64,000 bases of DNA from positions 496,001 to 560,000 of the forward strand of contig CBDFFW010000001.1 in NCBI GenBank assembly GCA_965246945.1. The letters run 5' to 3'. A program made the position numbers and the translations under genes. Shown piece after piece: positions 8,589-17,473 of the stretch; positions within the stretch are counted from its first letter, which is position 1, and the number at the start of each line of letters is the position of its first letter. The DNA is from CBDFFW01 sp965246945 (GTDB lineage Bacteria; Pseudomonadota; Alphaproteobacteria; UBA11073). The notes under the pieces were generated by a model, which searched no databases, was not told the DNA's origin, and saw only the letters and a list, made by a program, of their open reading frames with translations.

Positions 8589-9428
8589 ATGATGCGTTCG
8601 TTTTTTACCCGCTGCCTTTTGGCGCTTACTGGTTTAGTAACCACTGGCCTGGCTTGTGCCGCTGATCTGCCGGAACAGGTGAGCAAGTACCGAATGGGCA
8701 TGCTGCCTGGCGTTACCCCCATTAAAGAAAAAATGGTGGATTTTCACGACCATATTTTGCTGTGGCTGGTGGGTGCGATTGTGCTGTTTGTGTTGGCGCT
8801 GTTGATTTATATCATGGTGCGCTATAGCGAAAAAAATAATCCGGTACCGTCAAAAGTCACCCATAATGTGCCGTTGGAAGTGGTGTGGACCTTAATTCCG
8901 GTGTTGATTTTGGCAGCGATTGCGTTTCCCTCTTTCAAACTGCTTTATTATTTAGACAAAACGCCAAAACCGGAATTAACAGTGAAGGTAACCGGTCATC
9001 AATGGTATTGGGAATATCAATATCCGGATTCAGATTTTAGTTTTAACAGCAACTTGATCCCCGAAGCGGATTTAAAAACGGACCAGCACCGTCTGTTGGA
9101 TGTGGATAATGTGTTGGTCTTACCCGCCAATACCAATGTGCAGTTTTTGGTGACCGCGGCCGATGTGTTACATGGCTTTTTCATTCCAGCGTTCGGCATC
9201 AATAAATTGGCGGTGCCTGGCCGCGTGAATGAGATTTGGGCAAATATTGATAAAGTTGGTACTTATTACGGCCAATGTTCCAAAATTTGCGGCATCAACC
9301 ACGGTTATATGCCGCTGGAAGTGAAAGTGGTGCCGAAAGATGAATTCTTTAATGTCTGGCTGCCACAAGCAAAAAAGCAGTTCGTGGATAATGCGGTTAA
9401 GCCGACTAAATTAGCGATTGCGCAGTAA
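8589..9428 (+). CDS. coxB: Cytochrome c oxidase subunit II
   Basis: 279 residues. A signal peptide (MMRSFFTRCLLALTGLVTTG, cleavage near ACA-AD) is followed by two transmembrane helices (~54-76 and ~98-118) and a periplasmic cupredoxin domain. The CuA site is complete: His in ADVLHGF and the motif CSKICGINHGYM (Cys, Cys, His, Met). It passes electrons from cytochrome c to subunit I. No coxA, ctaB, coxC or ctaG follows; a palindromic repeat and pyrE come next. The other oxidase genes must be elsewhere in the genome. Confidence 0.96.
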   Translation: MMRSFFTRCLLALTGLVTTGLACAADLPEQVSKYRMGMLPGVTPIKEKMVDFHDHILLWLVGAIVLFVLALLIYIMVRYSEKNNPVPSKVTHNVPLEVVWTLIPVLILAAIAFPSFKLLYYLDKTPKPELTVKVTGHQWYWEYQYPDSDFSFNSNLIPEADLKTDQHRLLDVDNVLVLPANTNVQFLVTAADVLHGFFIPAFGINKLAVPGRVNEIWANIDKVGTYYGQCSKICGINHGYMPLEVKVVPKDEFFNVWLPQAKKQFVDNAVKPTKLAIAQ

Positions 9429-9435
9429 TCTTATC

Positions 9436-9543
9436 TTGTCATCCCGGCCTTGTGCCGGGATCCGCAGGTGATACTAGACCGCTCTATCCTAACAAAACAT
9501 AACAGTGTTGATTCCAGATCCCGGCACAAGGCCGGGATGACAA
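9436..9543. repeat. Palindromic intergenic repeat, family 1, copy 2
   Basis: Perfect 27-nt inverted repeat: the left arm at 9436-9462 begins TTGTCATCCCGGCC, and the right arm at 9517-9543 is its exact reverse complement. Each arm also folds on itself (CCCGGC...GCCGGG). The 54-nt spacer resembles no gene. It lies between the convergent coxB and pyrE and may act as a two-way transcription barrier. Confidence 0.85.
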
Positions 9544-9556
9544 TCGTATTATAAAA

Positions 9557-10213
9557 CTAAGCCGCGAATTTTTGGTTCCAGCCTTCAGGGTCTTTAACAT
9601 AACCTTCGATTTCTTGTTGTTGCTCAGCGGATAATTGGCCGCGTTGGTTGAGAACATTTAACACATCTGGCAATTGGCAAAGGTAATGCATGGGCATGCC
9701 TTGGTCAGCCAAATCATTTAATGTCTTACCGCTCGCGCGGGATAAGATGACTGTGCAACCCAATAATTGGGCATTGGCTTTTTGCAGCGCAGTTAAAAAT
9801 TTTAATTTGCTGCTACCATGGGTGATTAAGTCATCAATCAATACGACCTTTTTACCGGCGACATCACAGCCTTCAATTTGCTGGCCAGTGCCATGGGCTT
9901 TAGGCTCAGGCCGGATGAAAACCAATGGTTTTTGCAAGCGTGCGGCAACCATCGCAGCGAGCGGTACACCAACGGTAACTGCGCCGGCAATCACCTCAGC
10001 CTGCGCCAATTCAGGAGTAGCTTTAATCAATTCAGCCAATTGATCGCCGATCATTTCACGGATTTGCGTATGGCCATAGAGGCTGGCACAATGAATATAA
10101 AAGGGGCTGAGCAGACCGGAAGTAACTTTGAACGGTTGCTGTAAATTAAAGCGGAAAGCACCGCTATCGACCAAACCGGCAGCGGCAAGGGCGGGATTTA
10201 AAACATTAGACAT
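9557..10213 (-). CDS. pyrE: Orotate phosphoribosyltransferase
   Basis: 218 residues. PyrE converts orotate and PRPP to orotidine 5'-phosphate in pyrimidine synthesis. The PRPP-binding loop is VVLIDDLITHGSSKLKFL (~126-143). Upstream are the substrate-side Lys-rich segment (KPLVFIRPEPKAHGTGQQIEG) and SPFYIHCASL. The C-terminal ~35 residues form a charged helical tail. It is transcribed as a single gene towards the coxB repeat. Confidence 0.95.
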   Translation of the reverse strand: MSNVLNPALAAAGLVDSGAFRFNLQQPFKVTSGLLSPFYIHCASLYGHTQIREMIGDQLAELIKATPELAQAEVIAGAVTVGVPLAAMVAARLQKPLVFIRPEPKAHGTGQQIEGCDVAGKKVVLIDDLITHGSSKLKFLTALQKANAQLLGCTVILSRASGKTLNDLADQGMPMHYLCQLPDVLNVLNQRGQLSAEQQQEIEGYVKDPEGWNQKFAA

Positions 10214-10269
10214 TCGGCATATTTAGCAGGGTCTACAAAGTTTAGCACGTTTGATTTTGCGTAGTTGAT

Positions 10270-10297
10270 CCCTCTCCCCTTGCGAGAGAGGGAGAGG
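10270..10297. repeat. Palindromic repeat, family 2, short copy
   Basis: CCCTCTCCCCTTGCGAGAGA with GGGAGAGG following forms a hairpin between the response regulator (stop at 10302) and pyrE. The same CCCTCTCC...TTGCG...GGAGAGGG core recurs at 38969 and 39116. Confidence 0.7.
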
Positions 10298-10301
10298 TAG
10301 A

Positions 10302-11015
10302 TTATGAAATTTTACAGCGGTAGCCAACACCGTAGAGCGTTTCGATCATGTCGTTTTCGGGATCGAGATCGCGCAGTTTTTTGCGGATACGTTTGATATG
10401 GCTGTCAATCAACCGGTCATCGATTGTTTGTTCTTCTTCATAAGTCGCTTTGATCAAATCCGCGCGGGTTTTAACGGCGCCTGGTTCCTGCACCAAACAA
10501 GCGAGCAGCATAAATTCAGTCACGGTTAAATTAACCGGCTTGTTATTGATTTTACAGATATAACGCGCTTGATCGAGCCATAAGGGGCCGACGATCAAAA
10601 CTTGTTCATTGCTATTGGCTGTGGGTGCAGCAGCCGTACTGCCAATTTTGGCCAAGGCTTGCCGGCGCAGCAGTGCGCGAATGCGCTGCAGCAATAGCGC
10701 TTGGGAAAATGGTTTGGTAATATAATCATCAGCGCCATTGGCCAAACCCGCTAATTCATCGGCTTCCTCATTTTTGGAGGTCAGCAAAATGACCGGTACG
10801 GCTGAAGTGGTGCGTAAACGGCGTAATGTTTCTACCCCGTCCATTTTTGGCATTTTAACATCCATAACCACCAAATCCACCGGTTTGCTGGTCAAACCTT
10901 CTAAAGCGGCGACGCCGTCTTGGTAAGTGACAACATCAAACCCTTCCAACTCCAGCGCCATGCTAAGCGAGGTTTGGATATTCACATCATCATCGACAAG
11001 GGCAAGCGTTGGCAT
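10302..11015 (-). CDS. ChvI-like OmpR-family response regulator
   Basis: 237 residues from ATG at 11015 (MPTLALVDDDVN); the longer frame is non-homologous. The receiver domain (~1-115) has acidic residues DDD, the phosphoacceptor Asp in MDVKMPKMDG, and Lys in ITKPFS. The C-terminal winged-helix DNA-binding domain (~135-235) contains LTVTEFMLLACL, DDRLIDSHIKRIRKKL and YGVGYRC. This arrangement and sequence resemble ChvI/ExoR-pathway regulators of alphaproteobacteria, which respond to envelope or acid stress. No histidine kinase (ChvG) lies beside it, so its partner must be encoded elsewhere. Confidence 0.85.
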   Translation of the reverse strand: MPTLALVDDDVNIQTSLSMALELEGFDVVTYQDGVAALEGLTSKPVDLVVMDVKMPKMDGVETLRRLRTTSAVPVILLTSKNEEADELAGLANGADDYITKPFSQALLLQRIRALLRRQALAKIGSTAAAPTANSNEQVLIVGPLWLDQARYICKINNKPVNLTVTEFMLLACLVQEPGAVKTRADLIKATYEEEQTIDDRLIDSHIKRIRKKLRDLDPENDMIETLYGVGYRCKIS

Positions 11016-11080
11016 CGGCAATATATTGCACATATTTTCCGCACGCCGCCAAGCATTAAACGGCGTATTGGGATGGTATT

Positions 11081-12553
11081 GTGCCAAAAAAGCCAAATAA
11101 TGAAACGATGATTCCATTCTGGCAGTTATGGCTACACCATCCCAATCGCATGATTATTGGGCTGCTATTTGCCATCTTTGCCATTTTTTATGCATACGAT
11201 GTGTTTTTATTTAGTGATGGCACTTATGTTGCGCTGAAAAGTTATCTGCAGTATTTGCAGGCACCGAACAATTGGTACCCCTTTGATGTCGATCCGCATT
11301 TTAAGCGTTTTTTGCCGCATATTTTGGTGCAGGCCTGGGTTTATGGGGCCGGCTTATTAAACCCTGTTGTCAGTTTTCATGCTTTCGCCCAATTATACGC
11401 TGCCGCGTATAGCCTTACTTATTTTGGTTTATATGCAATCGTCATCCTGTCATTTCAGGAAGTGAAGGACAAATATTTTGCCCTGTTTATTATCGGCATT
11501 ATTCAGCTGCCGGTATTTTTAATATACTCATATGAAACGAATTTTTTAACGGGGTTTTTACTATTGGCGCTGGCACTGATTAATCGGCGGCCGCCATCAC
11601 TTGCCCTTATGCTGTTAGCAGCCAGCATCATTCTGAATATGCTTTTTATTCATGAGTTTTATGTCATCGCTGCCTGCACATTATTGGTTGCGATTTATTT
11701 AACAACTCAAAAAAGCCAGTGGCAGCAAACAGCTGTTAGCCAATCGGTTTTAGCAATTGTAATTATCCATAGTTTGCTTGGCTGGTGGCAAATGCCTGCT
11801 GGGCAATATCAAGGTCAATATGACCAGGGTATTGTGCCCATTATATTAAATGCGCTGCAGTTTACGCCTATTCCATTATGCATCAGCGCCATTGTGGCTG
11901 TTGCTTACATGCTCTGGGAATTCGCAGCGTGCCGCCGCTGGTTTGATATTATAATAGCGATTTTGCTAGGCGCTTTATGGTTTCATTTAGCCGATCCCAA
12001 AACGCGGATTGCTGGTTTTGTGCCATACCGAATTATCGCCTTTTTTATCGTTTGTGCGGCGGTTATTATATACACGAAGTTTAAAGATAAACTGGCAGAA
12101 CATGCATTGATTAAAGCGGTTTTAACCGGCGTGCTGCTCAGCCTCATTTTTGTGAGTTTGCTGATTTATGATATGTGGCAGGAACGCCAAGAAATTACCG
12201 CGGCGCTTGATCAAAAGACACAGATCAAATTAATTGATGCCGGCGCAGATTATGGTGCTTTTTTACCGCTGTTCTCGATCGCGTTTAGCGGCCAAAATTT
12301 TTGCCAGATTGCCATTAGCAAAACCTATTTTAATGGCCACCTTTACCCCCAAAAACAGGCCATTGAAAAGGGCTTGCGGCTGATTAGCGATGGGCAAAAT
12401 TACTATCCTTATTTATTCTATACCACTGATCAGCCGCCGCATATCTGGTTGCAATTCATTGATGGAACGCTGTTTGATATCGCGCAGCTGCCGGATTACC
12501 AATGTGCACCGGCAACCCTGAATTTATTAAGCGCATCCGCAGTTTTTAAATAA
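11081..12553 (+). CDS. Polytopic membrane protein, unknown function
   Basis: 490 residues from GTG at 11081; ATG at 11108 (MIPFWQLW) is an equally good start. About ten hydrophobic helices span residues ~25-380, followed by a soluble C-terminal domain of ~110 residues. The first extracytoplasmic loop contains FLFSDGTYVALKSYL and PFDVDPHFKRF, with acidic residues placed as in GT-C glycosyltransferases. That similarity is only topological, and I do not assign the family. No operon partner is evident; malic enzyme follows after 53 nt. Confidence 0.75.
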   Translation: MPKKPNNETMIPFWQLWLHHPNRMIIGLLFAIFAIFYAYDVFLFSDGTYVALKSYLQYLQAPNNWYPFDVDPHFKRFLPHILVQAWVYGAGLLNPVVSFHAFAQLYAAAYSLTYFGLYAIVILSFQEVKDKYFALFIIGIIQLPVFLIYSYETNFLTGFLLLALALINRRPPSLALMLLAASIILNMLFIHEFYVIAACTLLVAIYLTTQKSQWQQTAVSQSVLAIVIIHSLLGWWQMPAGQYQGQYDQGIVPIILNALQFTPIPLCISAIVAVAYMLWEFAACRRWFDIIIAILLGALWFHLADPKTRIAGFVPYRIIAFFIVCAAVIIYTKFKDKLAEHALIKAVLTGVLLSLIFVSLLIYDMWQERQEITAALDQKTQIKLIDAGADYGAFLPLFSIAFSGQNFCQIAISKTYFNGHLYPQKQAIEKGLRLISDGQNYYPYLFYTTDQPPHIWLQFIDGTLFDIAQLPDYQCAPATLNLLSASAVFK

Positions 12554-12606
12554 TTAGCCTGATATTTTCTGGATTTGAGCGCTGGCATTGGCTAGCATCT
12601 TAACCC

Positions 12607-14934
12607 ATGGATCAGACCCTGCGCGATAACGCACTTGACTATCACCGTTACCCGAAGCCGGGCAAACTTGAAATTGTGCCGACCAAGGCGATGAGCAATC
12701 AGCGGGATTTATCGCTGGCCTATTCCCCCGGTGTGGCCGCAGCCTGTGAAGAAATCGTGCGGGATCCCAATGAAGCGGCGCGCCTGACCAGCCGCGGTAA
12801 TCTGGTAGCGGTCATTACCAATGGAACAGCTGTTTTGGGTTTGGGTGATATCGGTCCGCTAGCGGCCAAGCCGGTGATGGAGGGCAAATCGGTTTTATTC
12901 AAAAAATTCTCCGGCATCGATTCCATTGATATCGAAATTAATGAAAAAGATCCGGATAAACTGGTTGAAATTATTGCGTCCATGGAACCGTCTTTTGGCG
13001 GGATTAATCTGGAAGACATTAAAGCGCCGCAGTGTTTTGAAGTTGAAGCCAAATTGCGCGCGCGCATGAATATTCCGGTCTTTCATGACGATCAACACGG
13101 CACGGCGATTATTGTCGGTGCCGCAATTTATAACTGGCTGCGCCTGGCCGAACGTAAAGCCGAAGATGTGCGCTTGGTAGCATCCGGCGCAGGCGCGGCG
13201 GCGATTGCCTGTCTCGATATTCTGGTTGGTATGGGTTTGAAAAAAGAAAACATCATCATCGTTGACCGTAACGGTGTGGTGTATCAGGGCCGCAATGAAA
13301 GCATGGATCCGTTCAAGGAAAAATATGCCTCCACCACCGATGCGCGCACATTGAAAGAAGCATTAATTGGCGCAGATATTTTCCTAGGCTTATCGGGCCC
13401 GAATGTCATGGGGGCGGAAGAATTGCGCGGCATGGCACCAAAGCCGTTGATTTTAGCGCTCGCCAACCCCACGCCGGAAGTCGATCCGGCAATTGTGGCC
13501 GCAGAGCGGCCGGATGCGATTATGGCCACGGGCCGGTCGGATTATCCGAACCAGGTCAACAACGTGCTATGCTTTCCATTTATTTTCCGCGGCGCTTTGG
13601 ATGTCGGTGCCTCAACGATTAACGAGGAAATGAAGCTCGCTTGCGTGGAAGCGATTGCCAATTTGGCGACGGAAGAAATTACCGAAGCGGTGGCCTCGGC
13701 TTACGGCCGCAACGATATTACGTTCGGTCCGCAATACCTGATCCCCAAACCATTTGACCCGCGCTTGATTGTGCGCATTGCACCCGCAGTGGCGGAAGCG
13801 GCGATGAAATCCGGTGTGGCCACGCGCCCAATCAACGATATGAATGCTTACCGTGAAGCGTTGAACCAATTTGTGTTCCGTTCCGGTTTCGTGATGCGGA
13901 ATGTCTTTATCCGTGCCAAAGAAGTGCCAAAAAAAGTAGTTTTTGCGGAAGGTGAAGATGACCGCGTGTTGCGCGCCGTGCAGCAAATGGTGGATGACCA
14001 GATTGCGCATCCGATTTTAATCGGCAGCGAAGCGACTATCCAAAACAAGTTAAACCAATTGCGGCTGCGCATTATACCTGGCAAAGATTTCCAGATTTTC
14101 GATTTGGAACATGCCAGCCATGTGGAAGCTTATGCGCAAACCTATCACCAATTGTTAGAGCGGCGCGGCACTTCGCCCGCTTTGGCGCAAACGGTGGTGC
14201 GCACCAATAGCACGGCAGTGGCCGCATTGATGATCCAGCGCGGTGAAGCGGATGGCATGTTGTGCGGTGCGGTGGGGCAGTATCAGCGTAACTTGAAATT
14301 GGTGACGGATATTATTGGCCTCAAAGCGGGTGTGGCCTCACCGGCCGCGCTGCATGCGCTGATTTTAGCCAATGGCACGTATTTCGTGGCCGATACGCAA
14401 GTATGTGTGGATCCATCGGCGCGGGAAATTGCCGATATCGCTTTATTGGCGGCCGATTGGGTGCAGATGTTTGGGATGGAACCGAAAGTGGCGTTGTTAT
14501 CGCATTCCAATTTCGGTTCTTATGATGATGCGCAATCGCAAAAAATGCGCAAAGCGCTGGCCGAAATTCAATTGCGGGATCCGTCGCTGGAAGTGGACGG
14601 CGAAATGCAAGCTGATAGCGCGCTGGATGAAGATGTGCGCCAGAAAGCCATGCCGCGTTCGCGCTTAAAAGGTCAAGCCAATGTGTTAGTCATGCCGAAT
14701 TTATCGGCGGCCAATATCTCATTGAATATGACCCGCGCTTTGGGTGAGGGGTTAACCATCGGACCGATTTTGATGGGCATTGCGCAACCGGTGCATATTA
14801 TCACCCCCAACACCACCGCGCGCGGCATTTTGAACATGACCGCACTGACTGTAGTGCAAGCACAAATCCAAGCCAGCGGCTCTCCCGCCCGCAGCGGTTT
14901 CGATTTCCGGAATCTGTTGGCCAGTGCTGCTTAA
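12607..14934 (+). CDS. maeB: Malic enzyme with C-terminal phosphotransacetylase-like domain
   Basis: 775 residues. Residues 1-~430 are the malic enzyme: the N-terminal part includes LSLAYSPGVAAACEEI, and the metal/catalytic segment is FHDDQHGTAIIV. The Rossmann NAD(P)-binding region includes VASGAGAAAIACLDIL. Residues ~440-775 are a phosphotransacetylase-like domain (EGEDDRVLRAVQQ ... GPILMGIAQPVHI) that in MaeB proteins is regulatory. It decarboxylates malate to pyruvate, usually with NADP. A PEP carboxylase homologue is present at 51.3 kb, so C4/C3 interconversion may depend on this enzyme. Confidence 0.96.
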   Translation: MDQTLRDNALDYHRYPKPGKLEIVPTKAMSNQRDLSLAYSPGVAAACEEIVRDPNEAARLTSRGNLVAVITNGTAVLGLGDIGPLAAKPVMEGKSVLFKKFSGIDSIDIEINEKDPDKLVEIIASMEPSFGGINLEDIKAPQCFEVEAKLRARMNIPVFHDDQHGTAIIVGAAIYNWLRLAERKAEDVRLVASGAGAAAIACLDILVGMGLKKENIIIVDRNGVVYQGRNESMDPFKEKYASTTDARTLKEALIGADIFLGLSGPNVMGAEELRGMAPKPLILALANPTPEVDPAIVAAERPDAIMATGRSDYPNQVNNVLCFPFIFRGALDVGASTINEEMKLACVEAIANLATEEITEAVASAYGRNDITFGPQYLIPKPFDPRLIVRIAPAVAEAAMKSGVATRPINDMNAYREALNQFVFRSGFVMRNVFIRAKEVPKKVVFAEGEDDRVLRAVQQMVDDQIAHPILIGSEATIQNKLNQLRLRIIPGKDFQIFDLEHASHVEAYAQTYHQLLERRGTSPALAQTVVRTNSTAVAALMIQRGEADGMLCGAVGQYQRNLKLVTDIIGLKAGVASPAALHALILANGTYFVADTQVCVDPSAREIADIALLAADWVQMFGMEPKVALLSHSNFGSYDDAQSQKMRKALAEIQLRDPSLEVDGEMQADSALDEDVRQKAMPRSRLKGQANVLVMPNLSAANISLNMTRALGEGLTIGPILMGIAQPVHIITPNTTARGILNMTALTVVQAQIQASGSPARSGFDFRNLLASAA

Positions 14935-14943
14935 TTTCTTTCT

Positions 14944-15035
14944 GCGTCATTCCCGCGCAAGCGGGAATCCAGACTGGCATACAAATTAGCTAGTTTTGTT
15001 GATTGTCTGGATCCCAGCTTGCGCTGGGATGACGC
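14944..15035. repeat. Palindromic intergenic repeat, family 1, copy 3
   Basis: The left arm (14944-14973, GCGTCATTCCCGCGCAAGCG...) and the right arm (15006-15035, ending GCTGGGATGACGC) are imperfect inverted copies about 30 nt long with a 32-nt spacer. It lies between maeB and the small transporter. Confidence 0.8.
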
Positions 15036-15054
15036 GGTAGATAAAGATTATTCA

Positions 15055-15416
15055 ATGATCTGGGTTTTATTTGCTGCAGTGGTTGCTTTAAATTCAGTGA
15101 CGAATTTATTAAAAAAGCTTCGGCCTTGCCGCTTTGGCCGCTTAGCCCGTGGTGGCTAGCCGCAGCGGGTTGTTTTATGTTGAATGTGCTGGTTTATGGC
15201 CGCGCATTAAAATATCTGCCGGTTTCCCTTGCTTACCCCATGCTGGTGGGTTGCACAGTCGCCGTGGTGAGTGTGATTGCTTTATGGCGGTTTGGGGAAA
15301 ACCTTAATTTTTGGCATTTAGTAGGCTTTACCTGCATCCTCGGCGGTATTGGTATATTGTGCTGGCAGGCACCGGTGAAAACCGGCATCGTCGCTGCAGA
15401 AGAGCGTGCAAATTAA
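15055..15416 (+). pseudogene. Small EamA/SMR-like transporter, frame break at A AAA AAG
   Basis: ATG at 15055 encodes MIWVLFAAVVALNSVTNLLKK and then stops at 15157. A second frame, one base back, encodes the rest of a small four-helix transporter (YGRALKYLPVSLAYPMLVGC ... FGENLNFWHLVGFTCILGG). Joined by a -1 shift at 15111-15117 they give one continuous protein of ~120 residues, normal for SMR or ArnE/F-like transporters. The break sits exactly at the in-frame heptamer A AAA AAG, the classic bacterial -1 slippery site. A 5-bp GC stem (15121-15125 with 15136-15140) lies just downstream. It may be programmed recoding, a one-base deletion in the A6 run, or a sequence error. Confidence 0.7.
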
Positions 15417-15441
15417 GCGGTGAATGCTTACATTAACATAA

Positions 15442-16893
15442 ATGCCAGCGGTTTTAGACACGATTGAGACGGTGGAGTCGCTGGGCGGGGCTTATAAATA
15501 TGGCTTTGAAACCGCGCTCGATATGGATTATGCGCCGAAGGGGTTGAATGAGGACATCATTCGCTTGATCAGCGCGAAAAAGGAAGAGCCGGAATGGATG
15601 CTCGCGCAGCGGCTGGCGGCGTTTAAGCAGTGGTTGACGATGAAAGAGCCGAATTGGGCGCGCCTTAACCACCCGCCGATCGATTATCAGGAGGCGTATT
15701 ATTACGCCGCCCCGAAAAATTCGGAAGGCCCGAAAAGTCTGGATGAGGTCGATCCCGAACTGTTAAAAATGTACGAAAAACTCGGCATTCCGCTGCATGA
15801 ACGCGCAGCGCTGGCGGGTGTGGCGGTCGATGCGGTGTTTGATAGTGTTTCGGTGGTCACTACGTTTAAAGAACAGCTGAAAGCAGTCGGCGTGATTTTT
15901 TGTCCGATTAGCGAAGCAATTCGCGATTATCCGGAATTGATTAAGCAATATTTGGGTTCAGTGGTGCCGCCGCGTGATAATTATTTTGCGTGTTTGAATG
16001 CGGCGGTGTTTACCGATGGGTCTTTTGTTTATATCCCGCCTGGCGTGCGCTGCCCGATGGAGCTGTCCACCTATTTCCGGATTAATGCAAAAAATACTGG
16101 GCAGTTTGAACGCACGTTGGTCATCGCCGATAAGGGTTCCTATGTTTCGTATTTGGAAGGCTGCACCGCGCCGATGCGGGATGAAAATCAGCTGCATGCC
16201 GCGGTGGTGGAATTGATTGCGCATGATGATGCGGAAATCCGCTATGCCACGGTGCAAAACTGGTATCCGGGCGATGCCAATGGCAAAGGCGGTATTTATA
16301 ATTTTGTGACCAAGCGCGGGTTGTGCAAAGGCGCGCGCAGTAAAATTTCGTGGACACAGGTGGAAACCGGTTCGGCCATCACCTGGAAATATCCATCCTG
16401 CGTGTTGCAAGGCGATGATAGTAGCGGCGAATTTTATTCGGTGGCGATGACCAATAATTATCAGCAGGCCGATACCGGCACGAAGATGATCCATTTGGGC
16501 AAGAATACGTCGTCGCGCATTATCGCCAAAGGCATTGCGGCGGGGAAATCCGACAACACCTATCGCGGGTTGGTACGCATGGGGCCGAAAGCCAGCGGCG
16601 CGCGCAACTTTACGCAATGCGATAGTCTACTGATCGGCCAGTATTGCGGTGCCCACACCACGCCCTATATCGAATGCCGCAACAAGGATGCGGTGGTGGA
16701 GCATGAAGCCACCACCAGCAAAGTATCAGACGATCAGTTATTCTACTGCCAGCAGCGCGGTATCCCTGAAGAGCAGGCACTCGCCCTCATCGTCAACGGC
16801 TTCTCCCGCGAAGTGCTGCAGCATCTGCCCATGGAATTCGCGGTGGAAGCGCAGAAGTTGATTGCCGTTAGCTTAGAGGGCAGTGTGGGATAA
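15442..16893 (+). CDS. sufB: Fe-S cluster assembly scaffold SufB
   Basis: 483 residues with full-length SufB similarity: YYYAAPKN near the N-terminus, the core QNWYPGDANGKGGIYNFVTKRG, and the C-terminal region KVSDDQLFYCQQRGI with a conserved Cys. SufB with SufC and SufD forms the scaffold that builds Fe-S clusters. sufC, sufD and sufS do not follow; instead a decayed gene and the rpoD-fragment region come next. The orphan position suggests that the suf operon was split. Confidence 0.97.
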   Translation: MPAVLDTIETVESLGGAYKYGFETALDMDYAPKGLNEDIIRLISAKKEEPEWMLAQRLAAFKQWLTMKEPNWARLNHPPIDYQEAYYYAAPKNSEGPKSLDEVDPELLKMYEKLGIPLHERAALAGVAVDAVFDSVSVVTTFKEQLKAVGVIFCPISEAIRDYPELIKQYLGSVVPPRDNYFACLNAAVFTDGSFVYIPPGVRCPMELSTYFRINAKNTGQFERTLVIADKGSYVSYLEGCTAPMRDENQLHAAVVELIAHDDAEIRYATVQNWYPGDANGKGGIYNFVTKRGLCKGARSKISWTQVETGSAITWKYPSCVLQGDDSSGEFYSVAMTNNYQQADTGTKMIHLGKNTSSRIIAKGIAAGKSDNTYRGLVRMGPKASGARNFTQCDSLLIGQYCGAHTTPYIECRNKDAVVEHEATTSKVSDDQLFYCQQRGIPEEQALALIVNGFSREVLQHLPMEFAVEAQKLIAVSLEGSVG

Positions 16894-16910
16894 TAATCAA
16901 TATAATTTAA

Positions 16911-17241
16911 TTATGGGGCAAGGCGAGGAGTCACATTTTCTTTAAAAGGTGAGCGCAATGTAATCGCATTGCCAACAAAATTTTGTGCAGATAAAAGCGT
17001 GTCTTTAACAATTTGAGGAACATTCCCATTATCGTCAATTAACCCATTTTGATTTAATAAAGCGAAATGTGGATTGTTTGTTTCCATTGGTGTTAAGTCT
17101 GGATGCAGTCATCACACCTATAGGGATAAGAAGTCTTCTGGTCTCTGGATCGCCAAACAATTTTTTAAGTTTTTGCTAAATTACTTCTACCTGTTCACCA
17201 TCGTGAGATGAATTATTGCGCAGAGTTTTAGGATCAAGCAT
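16911..17241 (-). pseudogene. Decayed gene between sufB and rpoD fragment
   Basis: On the minus strand ATG at 17241 opens MLDPKTLRNNSSHDGEQVEV and meets TAG at 17176-17178. The same frame continues as QKLKKLFGDPETRRLLIPIG. After a frame change it continues as DLTPMETNNPHFALLNQNG ... ENVTPRLAP and stops at 16911. The pieces read like one protein of ~105 residues broken by a nonsense codon and a frameshift. No family is recognised. The region is more AT-rich than its neighbours. This 388-nt gap otherwise holds nothing I can identify. Confidence 0.4.
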
Positions 17242-17281
17242 AATATATATTCAAATAAAGATTTGTAATTATGCAACAAAA

Positions 17282-17473
17282 TTAATCTAAAAAGCTGCGC
17301 AGTTTTTTCGAACGGGAAGAATGCTTTAGTTTGCGTAAGGCTTTGGCTTCAATCTGGCGAATGCGTTCGCGGGTGACATTGAATTGCTGGCCGACCTCTT
17401 CTAACGTGTGATCGCTGTTCATGCCGATGCCAAAGCGCATGCGGAGGACGCGCTCTCCATGCGTCTTAATCAA
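17282..17473 (-). pseudogene. Detached 3' end of rpoD (second copy)
   Basis: The last 57 codons of a sigma-70 gene (ERVLRMRFGIGMNSDHTLEE ... to RSFLD stop): region 4.2 without the rest. The only protein difference from intact rpoD is Ser for Pro near the end (KHSSRS versus KHPSRS). By my count about 31 of 174 nucleotides differ, mostly at synonymous positions. Homology starts abruptly at about 17456; the TTG-initiated first few codons belong to the junction. It overlaps the hydrolase stop. As a protein it is probably non-functional. Confidence 0.85.

Noticed and set aside
15958..16617. 219-codon minus-strand open frame inside sufB
   Set aside because: Arg/His-rich antisense shadow of sufB, with no start context or family similarity.
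17282..17473. Small gene encoding a second sigma factor
   Set aside because: It is only the region 4.2 tail of rpoD with a junction-derived start and cannot bind the -10 element or core properly.
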